DNA from: Halocatena pleomorpha
GTDB taxonomy: Archaea; Halobacteriota; Halobacteria; Halobacteriales; Haloarculaceae
DNA length: 64,000 nucleotides
Assembly: GCF_003862495.1 (NCBI RefSeq)
Contig: NZ_RRCH01000024.1
Span: forward strand, 1-64,000
Reading direction: 5' to 3'
Shown: positions 56,759 through 64,000 of the stretch, one piece after another
How positions within the stretch are numbered: position 1 is the stretch's first letter
Layout: each line of letters opens with the position of its first letter
Position numbers and translations under genes: made by a program
The notes under the pieces: generated by a model
The model's database searches: none
What the model was told of the DNA's origin: nothing
Seen by the model: only the letters and a program-made list of their open reading frames with translations

Positions 56759-57631
56759 CTATCGAGGTATAATCTCTTCCTCACTCAGTTTCTCATATTT
56801 ATCGGCTGTGTTCCTTAGTGTGTTATACTGTTGTTTAGTCCACTCTATCACTTGTTGCTGCCCGGTGTTCGCTTCCAGCAATGAGTGGACTCTCATGTCA
56901 CGATCATAGACTGCGATGACAGCGATATCATCAAGGAGTGCTATCCCGAATCGTGGAACGTCATCTGCAACGAGCAACTGTACGGATTCAGCCTGTAGAG
57001 CCGTTTCGAGTGATGAAGTATAATCAGACTGTATCGTTTCAAAGACATCCTGTGATCCAATGATCTCGATCTCATGGTCGTCAGAAATCGGATGTTCAAA
57101 CGTCTCAACGTAGATCGGATTAAATACCGGCGTAAAGGCACGAATGGTTTCCGCTTCTCTGACCAGTGTAAGAGATCGCTGCATCGGTGCATACGGGTTC
57201 TGAGCGTCACAGTATGTTATATTACAGTCACAAAGTGTCTGCATCTGTATCGGGAGTTCTTTAGGGAACAGCGCGAGGAAGTCGCCAAGAGAATCTGCAG
57301 TTTGAAAATCAGCTAGCGTCGCACGGAGACTCTGGATCACAATCTGGCCCGCAGGTAGCACATGATAGACGTTCTCTGTTGGGATGGTCTCGATCCAGTT
57401 TTTCTTTTCCAACCCACGGAGATTCTTCCGGAGTGTTGTCCGATGAATATCGAGTTGTTTTTTGAGATCATCTTGACTATGGGGCGACGCACAGATCAAT
57501 TCGAGAATTCGAAACCGATTATGCGATCGTGCAAGGTAGTTAATCTCGGCTAGCGTTGTACTGTGGATCGTCGTATCACTCTTGTTGCTATCAGCTTGAA
57601 GAGTATTATTGGAAAAATCTAACGAATCCAT
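56759..57631 (-). CDS. Winged-helix regulator with DUF1724 (FilR1-type) domain
   Basis: 290 residues. The HTH (about 30-100) reads RFRILELICASPHSQDDLKK, QLDIHRTTLRKNLRGLEKKN. The middle and C-terminal region matches the DUF1724/FilR1 regulatory domain: CDAQNPYAPMQRSL, AFTPVFNPIYVETF, DDVPRFGIALLDDIAVIAVYD. Common in haloarchaea, with ligand unknown. It is transcribed toward the MITE and, beyond IS debris, the halocin-like gene; a regulatory link is possible only. Confidence 0.82.
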   Translation of the reverse strand: MDSLDFSNNTLQADSNKSDTTIHSTTLAEINYLARSHNRFRILELICASPHSQDDLKKQLDIHRTTLRKNLRGLEKKNWIETIPTENVYHVLPAGQIVIQSLRATLADFQTADSLGDFLALFPKELPIQMQTLCDCNITYCDAQNPYAPMQRSLTLVREAETIRAFTPVFNPIYVETFEHPISDDHEIEIIGSQDVFETIQSDYTSSLETALQAESVQLLVADDVPRFGIALLDDIAVIAVYDRDMRVHSLLEANTGQQQVIEWTKQQYNTLRNTADKYEKLSEEEIIPR

Positions 57632-57747
57632 CTATCTATAGATATGAAACTATACTATATAATAATTTCTTTTTATTTATTATATGATATTGTGAATTAA
57701 ATGTGTTGGATTCTATTCTGCTAGCTCTCAATAGTACAGATTTGGCA

Positions 57748-58058
57748 GACACCGTCTAGTCAAAGTGTGAGCAGGTCTTGGGGTTAGTATCCATGTAATT
57801 CCAAAACCTACTTACCACGGTTTTAGAGCCAGCTTCAATTGAGTGTTAGGCGACAAGAGCACCCGAGCGCTCGGGGGCGCCTCCATTCGATGGGATTGTT
57901 GCTTCGAAAAACACCCGACGTGTTAGGATTGTGGAATCGAAGCCGGCGAGGGGAACGTGCTGGACGTCCATCACGCGACGCCCCTCTCCGATGGTGGCTC
58001 GAATCGACTCTGGAACTTAGAGCTGCTCTGTGTGAACTGTCACAACGCTCGCCATAAC
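57748..58058 (+). mobile_element. IS6-type element, copy 3 (left-end fragment)
   Basis: Starts ACACCGTCTAGTCAAAGTG; the first 150 bp match copy 2 closely (AAAACCTACT-ACGGTTTTAGAGCC), and the CCGAGCGCTCGG palindrome replaces its hairpin. Only the transposase N-terminus (LLRKTPDVLGL) remains. Confidence 0.7.
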
Positions 58059-58092
58059 CACGACATCACTGACGGGTGAGACAGGCACGATT

Positions 58093-58760
58093 CTACACTC
58101 GGCGTGTGGCGATGGCTTCGTACGAGTCAAGCGTTAGGTCGGGCGCATCATCGATGGTCGACGCGACAGTTCGCTGACCAGTGTCGTCCTTCTGCAGCCA
58201 GCGTTTGCGGACGATAATCTCCGTGTCGGCTCCTTCAAGCTGTTCTTGTTCTCCGTACGGCTGGTTGGTGACATCAGTATCCTCAAACTCGCCATGGATC
58301 TTTTCGATCGGGTATTGCCCCGTTCCGACGATCGGGGGATTGGCCCGATGCCCAACTTCGTCAGCGCCTCTATCGTCTCTTGGAACTCCCGGTAGCGGTT
58401 CCGACCATCGCCGATAAATAACGCCACCTCGTCGAGGCCGATCAGTAATTCCGTCTTCGTATCGGAGGTGCTCAGGTCGTCTTGTGCCTCTTCGATCCGG
58501 ACAACGAGTTCGTCCGGATCAAACTCGTCGGGAGTAACCTCTGCGATAGCCGTGTCAATGGAGCGTTTCACATCTTCAGAGGAGCCAAACAGCGAGTCAT
58601 CGAGCATCGGAACGGCTTCGTAGAGCCAGTAATTTGCGCCGGAATGCATGTTCTCCGAACGGCCAAGCAGCCGCGCGAAGAAGTCGTGCATGAAGTTCTC
58701 GGCTTCGTCGGTAACGTGGTAGGTGTCGATAGACTCCAGTCGATGATCACGTCCGTCATC
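58093..58760 (-). pseudogene. BREX BrxC/PglY-type P-loop protein, internal fragment
   Basis: Minus-strand segments: SIDTYHVTDEAENFMHDFFA, SGANYWLYEAVPML, TELLIGLDEVALFIGDGRNR and YREFQETIEAL (Walker-B-like LDEVALFI). A shift near 58330 leads to TGQYPIEKIHGEFEDTDV and TEIIVRKRWLQKDD, stopping at 58093. These match BrxC/PglY proteins of BREX phage defence. The N-terminal Walker A part is cut off near 58760 by the Mrr fragment; the C-terminal half is lost. Confidence 0.65.
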
Positions 58761-58779
58761 CTGGCGATCGATACGTATT

Positions 58780-59627
58780 CCCAACACAATGACCGACACA
58801 TCGCCCAAAGCGCTGGGCAGGTATATCGATTTGCAGTCGAGATGGAGGAGGGCCATCTGGTGTTGAGCTACGACAAAACGGAACGGGAGTATCTCGTTGG
58901 GCAAGTCACGAGTGATTACGAGTGGGAGCCCGGCGACCATCCACCAGGCTATCCCCACGTCAGGCGTGTCGACTGGAAGGACTCCGTCTCTCGGGATGCG
59001 TTTACTACGGCAACGAAGAACACGCTCGGAAGCACGTTGACAGTGTTTTCGCTTGACGACCGCCTTGACGAAATCGAGGCTGTTTTAGCGGGGAATATCC
59101 CCGATGAAAGTGACGAGGAGGAGGAGGAGAGTGTCCCGTTCGTCGACGAGGTTGCAAACCAAGCAGATGAACTCATCTCCGACATGTTAGCGAACATGGA
59201 CCCATTCGTCTTTGAAGGACTGGTTGCAGCAGTCCTACGAGCGATGGGGTATCATGCAACGAAAACTCGGGACCGGCAGGATCGAGGAATTGACGTCATT
59301 GCACATCCTAACGCGTTGGGATTCGAAGAACCCTACATCAAGGTTCAGGTTAAGCGCCAGCAGTCGACAGTCGGATCGCCGGAGATGCGAGCGTTTACGG
59401 GAACCCTTGGAAATGGCGAACGAGGATTATTCGTTTCGACTGGTGGATATACGAAGAATGCACGGGATGCGGCACGCACTGCTGAACAGCGGGTGACGCT
59501 CATCGACCGGGATGCGTTCATTGATCTCCTGATTCAACACTACGACGAACTCGAAGCCGAGTATCAGGCCACCGTCCCGCTGAAGCGGATCTATATTCCG
59601 TCGCAGGATCCGCCACTCACGGAGTAA
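58780..59627 (+). pseudogene. Mrr restriction endonuclease, 5'-truncated
   Basis: About 280 residues in frame: QVYRFAVEMEEGHLVLSYDK, then the Mrr catalytic domain FEGLVAAVLRAMGYHATKTR, DRGIDVIAHPNALG and YIKVQVKRQQ (D...QVK core), with FVSTGGYTKNARDAAR. The expected first 40-50 residues are replaced by antisense BREX sequence, so no native start remains, although the frame is open to 58482 and a chimeric product is possible. The family cuts methylated DNA. Confidence 0.8.
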
Positions 59628-60599
59628 CAATAGCGATTAGTTGAGGTGGAATTGACGAAAGCTGATGGTTCTCTCGTATCGAACGGGATAATCCCTTCTC
59701 AACCGTTGTCAGCACTCGAATGACACCAACATTCATCGCTATAACCTCGTACTCATCCGATTGATCCAGTGCCGGATTGCAGATACGATACCCGAGTCAT
59801 CGGTGGTCGTCGTTGGTCCTCGATCGATCGCTTCTAGATGTCTCAACTCGATCGTATCCGGACCTGAAAGAAGATGTGACTCACAGAGGTTGCCCCAAAA
59901 GAAGGCGTCCGCATCAGTGTAACGCTGGACGCAAACAGCGCCACGATGATAACCGCCATCGCGGGTGCGGAAGTCGTCAAAGCTGATCCCGTGATTATCG
60001 ACGCAAGGGTGCTTGTTCCTATCATGGTCAGAACCTTATTTACCGGGTCGGGTCCTCTGGAGCTGTCATATGCGGCATACGCCTCTGAGGAATTGAACCT
60101 CAGCTCTGCCACTTGACCCTGTGACCATTTAACGACTTCCGGTACTTTTGTCTAAACGACTGAACATCATAATACCTCCGAGTGCTATTCTTCCCTCATC
60201 ATTTATTCCGTATTATTCTAGATAAATTAAGATGCAATAAAAATATATCAGCATACTTGACACCCGAATATTATTCAATAGCCGATATCCTTGAGTGAGT
60301 TATTGCTATTACAAAATTTAAGTCGTTCTTGCCGAATATGGTGAAACAGTCGTATAGGAACTACAGAATCCGGTCGTATGCTATTGGTTATGTTCCAACG
60401 GACGGCTTTCGGCGGGATGCTACAGGAGGTTGTTGAATGGCAGGCAATAGTGTTCCGGCCCGAGCCGCTTGACGCCATCGCCAAGCGGTCTTCACGGTTA
60501 ATGAGTTCTGCAAAATCGAAAACAAAAGATATCGTGATGTGTGGTATCACACAATAATTTCCCAGAGACTTATACCAGTGAAGACGATAAATAGCTATA
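59628..60599. other. Mostly non-coding region before mcrB
   Basis: Apart from the possible membrane-protein gene at 59843-60112, I see no gene. A minus-strand frame ending at 60275 (FAELINREDRLAMASSGSG) is unconvincing. AT-rich DNA with TATA-like sequences at 60180-60260 precedes mcrB by several hundred bases. Confidence 0.4.
59843..60112 (-). CDS. Possible small membrane protein
   Basis: 89 residues with two hydrophobic segments (VLTMIGTSTLASIITGSALT and APAMAVIIVALFASSVTLM) after a polar start. No family and no operon partner. The composition is protein-like, but the case rests on that alone. Confidence 0.4.
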   Translation of the reverse strand: MAELRFNSSEAYAAYDSSRGPDPVNKVLTMIGTSTLASIITGSALTTSAPAMAVIIVALFASSVTLMRTPSFGATSVSHIFFQVRIRSS

Positions 60600-61871
60600 A
60601 TGAGTCGCAAGGAGTCGCCGTCCGGATATTTGCTTGAAGATGTTAAACAGTTAAATATGGAAATCACACGAAACAAGGAACAAGCCGAGCGCGTTATTCG
60701 AGAAGCAGCCGACCCCGACGTCATTCGTTATCTTCTCAACGAACTTGATGACAAGTTTGGCGATGATCCTGTCGACATCCTCCACGACGAAGAACGTGGT
60801 ATCGGCTCCATTCGGGAAGCCATCCTACGCTCTGGACTTATCTCACATGATCTGAAGCGTGATATCGTCACCCGCGATGACGATCCACGAGATCTCACCG
60901 TTGCCGTTCCAAACTCAATCTGGAAGAATGCGCTTGGCGCACTCGCCGTCGGCAAACCAGTCGTCCTCTACGGACCGACAGGAACCGGGAAGACAACATT
61001 AGCGAAGCAGTTGGCGATGGACACCGCAGTCGGATACAATATCGAAACCGCCGCTCCATCGTGGACCGATCAGGACATCATCGGACGTATTGCACCGGAC
61101 CACTCCAATGACACCGTTGAATACGTCAAAGAACCGGGCTGTGTCTCTAGCGCCGTTCTCAAAGCTCAATCGTTCGATGAGAACTGGGGACTCATTATCG
61201 ACGAACTAACACGAGCCGACATCTCTCGAATCTTCGGTCCCCTCTACACTGCAATCGAAAACCGTTCTCAGACACTGTTCGAGACCGAAGATAATACAAT
61301 CACGCTTGACCCGCGTGTGAAAATCATCTGTACGATGAACGTGTCGGACCGTACAGTCAACGAACTTGATGACGCGATCACCCGACGGTTTGCGATGATC
61401 AAGGTCGGTGGCTATGACAAAGATGAGCGAGATATCCTCTTCCGAAAGTGGGTTGGTAATACAATCGACTGCCCCACTATCGACACGTCACGATTGGTTG
61501 ACCTCTTCCATGCTGACTATGAAGGTCTTAACTACGGACAGGACACCGGGGAGGGGATCCACGAGTTCGGTCCCATGCACTACCGTGACGTGGTTGACTT
61601 CCTTGGAACAGTGACCACAACCGATCGTGATTCGTCCAGCGAACCAGGTGTCGGCGTCTACAGCGACCAGCCAGCGCGCGCTGTCGGTGAAGCGTTTAAG
61701 ATCTATATCCTGCCACGGCTCCTCAACGATGCGACGTTCCCGCAGATTGAGCAGCTGCCAAATCACTACCAACGTTTACAAGAGGTGTTCGAGGTTTTCG
61801 ATCTCGCGCCCGCGATTGATCTGGCCGAACAGCGGTATCAAAGCGAAGAACAGCGACTGAGTGGGCGATGA
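60600..61871 (+). CDS. mcrB: McrB-like AAA+ GTPase/ATPase
   Basis: 423 residues. Walker A GPTGTGKT at 125-132, Walker B WGLIIDELTRAD with D201/E202, the CTMNVSDRTVNELDDAITRR sensor/arginine-finger segment, and an AAA+ lid. In McrBC this subunit forms the hexamer that translocates DNA. The N-terminal 100 residues lack a recognisable methyl-cytosine reader and are helical, so the modification sensed is unknown. It overlaps mcrC by 4 bp (ATGA). Confidence 0.85.
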   Translation: MSRKESPSGYLLEDVKQLNMEITRNKEQAERVIREAADPDVIRYLLNELDDKFGDDPVDILHDEERGIGSIREAILRSGLISHDLKRDIVTRDDDPRDLTVAVPNSIWKNALGALAVGKPVVLYGPTGTGKTTLAKQLAMDTAVGYNIETAAPSWTDQDIIGRIAPDHSNDTVEYVKEPGCVSSAVLKAQSFDENWGLIIDELTRADISRIFGPLYTAIENRSQTLFETEDNTITLDPRVKIICTMNVSDRTVNELDDAITRRFAMIKVGGYDKDERDILFRKWVGNTIDCPTIDTSRLVDLFHADYEGLNYGQDTGEGIHEFGPMHYRDVVDFLGTVTTTDRDSSSEPGVGVYSDQPARAVGEAFKIYILPRLLNDATFPQIEQLPNHYQRLQEVFEVFDLAPAIDLAEQRYQSEEQRLSGR

Positions 61872-63754
61872 GTACTCGTCTGGGTGACGGTCGAAACGTT
61901 GAGGGGGCACTTGAGCCGCGTATCCAGGTTGAAGAGAAGAGCAAGGAGACGGTTGATCAGTATCCGCCAGATATTGTGGAACAGCTGAAACGGGCAGCGT
62001 TCATCGAGGGTGAGGCCGCGAACACTTACATCAAGCGCATCCACACCTCGAACAACACGCCCGAGCCGAAAGTGGTCACGGTTGAGGTTCGGGATGACTC
62101 TCTTGTTATCGATGTCGAAGACATCGTCGGTATCGTCAACCTCACCCCTACTGCCACGCTCCAGATCGATCCGAAAATCGGGTGGAGTGATATTCTCGAT
62201 ATGTTTCTCGATGTCGGTGAGCAGCGTCGCGCCCTCGAATATCAGGGAATTCCCATCCGCGAATTTCTAGCTGACGATATCGGGATTGAGGACGTATTTA
62301 TCGTTGTTGCGGTCAACTATCTGAACAGCGTCGACGAAATCTTCCGTCACGGTTTTATCCGCTCCTTTGAGCGTCGACGCGTATCTGCGCTTGATGCGCG
62401 AGGCCGTATTGATATCAGGAACAGCTTGAGAAATTTCCGGGTTCCGAATGGAATCCAAAAACATGAATTCATACAGAAAATCGTCAGGTACAGCATCCCG
62501 GTAAACGATCTCATCTACAAGGCTGGCCTGGAACTCCAACGCCTTTTCTACCTGTATGCTGGTGGGAGCGGCAATTCCCATTATACCCGGATATTCTCCC
62601 GCCTTGAACGCGCTATACAACGACTCGAACAACGAGGCGTCACAGGCGAGAGCATCCGTCTAGCTGACGTCCCCGATATTACGATCGGCGACATTCCCCG
62701 TCAGCGTTACTACTACACGCAAGCCGTAGAAATCTCGAAGTCTATTCTCTCCTCGTCTGTCGGTCAGCCTCTTGATCAGGGTCGTGAGGAACTACTCATG
62801 GAGTACATCCTGGGGATGGAATCGCTGTTTGAAGAGTATAGTGCACTCGTTCTGGAAGAAGAACTGAACAAGCTGAAGCAAAACCCGATGATACGTGGGT
62901 TGGATGGGCTGACCGTCGAAAAGAAATTCTACCGGTTGTTCGAAGACGACGATGTCACCTTCTCCAGCCAGCCTGACCATGTGATCACATCGGACGAAGG
63001 GACGGTTGCAATCCTCGACAGCAAATACTATGGGAGGAACACGAATCCCCTCAAAGACAACTGGTCGCGTTCACGGCTACTCTCATACGGCTTCCATCTC
63101 GAAACTGACACTCTCGGGATGATCGCACCGCTTGCGGAGCCGGATTTGTACAGCTTTGCAGGGCGAAGCGGTGAGGTAGCTCTCATCAGCCCGGAAGGTG
63201 ATGAGTTCTCGACTGAGGGATTGCGACAGGCAGTCCGGGATTATCTGCGTGACCATATCGGTGAGCAGCATGAGATAGATGTATTCACAGACTTGCAGAA
63301 TCGTCAGATTTGCCATCCCGAGGTAGATGTGTCGATGGTCGAAGACATATTTGACAACCCTCAAACATCTGCGCTTGCGGATGGATTCGATGAGCCCCAG
63401 TTACAGGCAGAACGTATTGTTGATAAAGCACGGGAGATCCTCCAGTATATCGTCAAAGATGCACGGTTGTCCGACGAAATGAATCCCAGAAACGCAAAAG
63501 GGTGGATTGGAGCAAGTAGACGTTTCAAGCCGTATCTTCGTCGAGAGGCGGAAGGATATGATATCGTTGTCCCCTTCTTTCTTCCAGCCAGTGACGAAGA
63601 AGCACAGCAGCTCGCAAGCGATGAGAAGTTACTGAAAGACCGACCAGAACTCAAAGAAGCGACTGAATTTATCAAACTCCACTGCCTCACAATCGACGAA
63701 GATGGTCGTATCGCTGACCACAGATCTCCCTCACCGTTTGGACTGAAGTGGTAG
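61868..63754 (+). CDS. mcrC: McrC-like endonuclease subunit
   Basis: 628 residues, longer than E. coli McrC (about 350). Near residue 375 the PD-(D/E)XK site reads PDHVITSDEGTVAILDSKYY. The N-terminal 150 residues (VEVRDDSLVIDVEDIVGIVN) form the McrC DUF2357-type part. A C-terminal extension of about 200 residues is charged and helical. The start overlaps mcrB; together they form an intact type IV restriction pair, the best preserved defence locus here. Confidence 0.85.
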   Translation: MSTRLGDGRNVEGALEPRIQVEEKSKETVDQYPPDIVEQLKRAAFIEGEAANTYIKRIHTSNNTPEPKVVTVEVRDDSLVIDVEDIVGIVNLTPTATLQIDPKIGWSDILDMFLDVGEQRRALEYQGIPIREFLADDIGIEDVFIVVAVNYLNSVDEIFRHGFIRSFERRRVSALDARGRIDIRNSLRNFRVPNGIQKHEFIQKIVRYSIPVNDLIYKAGLELQRLFYLYAGGSGNSHYTRIFSRLERAIQRLEQRGVTGESIRLADVPDITIGDIPRQRYYYTQAVEISKSILSSSVGQPLDQGREELLMEYILGMESLFEEYSALVLEEELNKLKQNPMIRGLDGLTVEKKFYRLFEDDDVTFSSQPDHVITSDEGTVAILDSKYYGRNTNPLKDNWSRSRLLSYGFHLETDTLGMIAPLAEPDLYSFAGRSGEVALISPEGDEFSTEGLRQAVRDYLRDHIGEQHEIDVFTDLQNRQICHPEVDVSMVEDIFDNPQTSALADGFDEPQLQAERIVDKAREILQYIVKDARLSDEMNPRNAKGWIGASRRFKPYLRREAEGYDIVVPFFLPASDEEAQQLASDEKLLKDRPELKEATEFIKLHCLTIDEDGRIADHRSPSPFGLKW

Positions 63755-64000
63755 GTATACAACACCACTATTATTCTTGAAGTGCGAAAAGCTATGAGAA
63801 TCGCGTGGCTACCACCGCATCAACCGAGCTATGCACTGACTCCAAAGGCATGAGCATCAACTCTCGTGATCCACCCTACTTGTCTTCATACCATCCTGTT
63901 TTGAGAGGGACAGTCACCGTGTCCCTATATCTTATTATTCTTGAAATAAACATCATGTTCACCATCGTCTTGATGCTATGGCGTTCTGTGAGTTAGCACC

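Noticed and set aside
58482-58779. Plus-strand 5' extension of the Mrr frame
   Set aside because: It is antisense to the BrxC/PglY fragment and carries no Mrr-like sequence.
58761-58958. Minus-strand start of a 274-aa protein over the Mrr gene
   Set aside because: The first 65 residues are antisense to conserved Mrr sequence; the true BREX fragment begins only at about 58760.
60275-60724. Minus-strand 149-aa frame upstream of mcrB
   Set aside because: Overlaps the mcrB start, is Ser/Arg/Ile-rich and has no homologous motif.

Overview
The window is haloarchaeal and looks like a plasmid, megaplasmid or other secondary replicon. The reasons are a TFB, an Orc1/Cdc6 initiator with origin-recognition-box-like repeats, Tat signal sequences with acidic secreted proteins, TATA boxes 22-30 nt upstream of start codons with few Shine-Dalgarno sites, a halocin C8-like precursor, and many haloarchaeal IS relics. 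I see no rRNA, tRNA or CRISPR array. Gene density is low and about a third of recognisable genes are broken, so the region is accessory DNA reshaped repeatedly by insertion and recombination.

Layout. 0-4 kb: a minus-strand unit of a lasso-cyclase-like asparagine-synthetase homologue, an S9 peptidase running off the left edge and an upstream 42-codon peptide gene; then a frameshifted SDR. 4-7 kb: PP2C-type phosphatase with a NUDIX hydrolase, and a 445-aa orphan. 7-13 kb: a HAD pseudogene, a three-gene minus operon with an HTH regulator, and a divergent TFB with a zinc protein. 12.9-14.9 kb: two iteron arrays, each ending in an identical 52-bp element with pseudoknot-type pairing, flanking a dead vapBC pair. 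16-19 kb: a PIN toxin/antitoxin pair and exonuclease VII (xseA, xseB). 19-21 kb: orc1 and its presumed origin. 21-26 kb: carotenoid-type oxidoreductase, IS fragments, provirus head-gene remnants joined to a truncated NTPase, and an integrase fossil.

26-34 kb: pentapeptide/channel protein, SNase-lamin-tail nuclease, two metallo-beta-lactamase/DUF3006-type pairs, and RelE and Cas3 fossils. 34-41 kb: cupin, integrase, a DUF4365-AlbA_2 protein, a pentapeptide/beta-propeller junction, and a 367-aa orphan. 41-47 kb: IS6-type element, HNH fossil, second SNase-lamin-tail gene, SNase-Excalibur fossil, PadR, NUDIX. 47-49 kb: ParA-type partition operon with upstream repeats. 49-59 kb: restriction-like pseudogene, ABC exporter, ISH4/IS1595 fossil, halocin C8-like precursor, IS6-type fragments, a 201-bp MITE with a perfect 8-bp target duplication, DUF1724 regulator, and BREX/Mrr debris. 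60-64 kb: intact McrB/McrC pair.

Replication (orc1 and boxes) and segregation (parA operon) form the backbone. Most other intact genes deal with conflict: McrBC, the DUF4365-AlbA_2 protein, PIN toxin, halocin and secreted nucleases. The ABC exporter and DUF1724 regulator near the halocin gene may serve it, but that is inference. All assignments come from reading motifs by eye; no database search was run.
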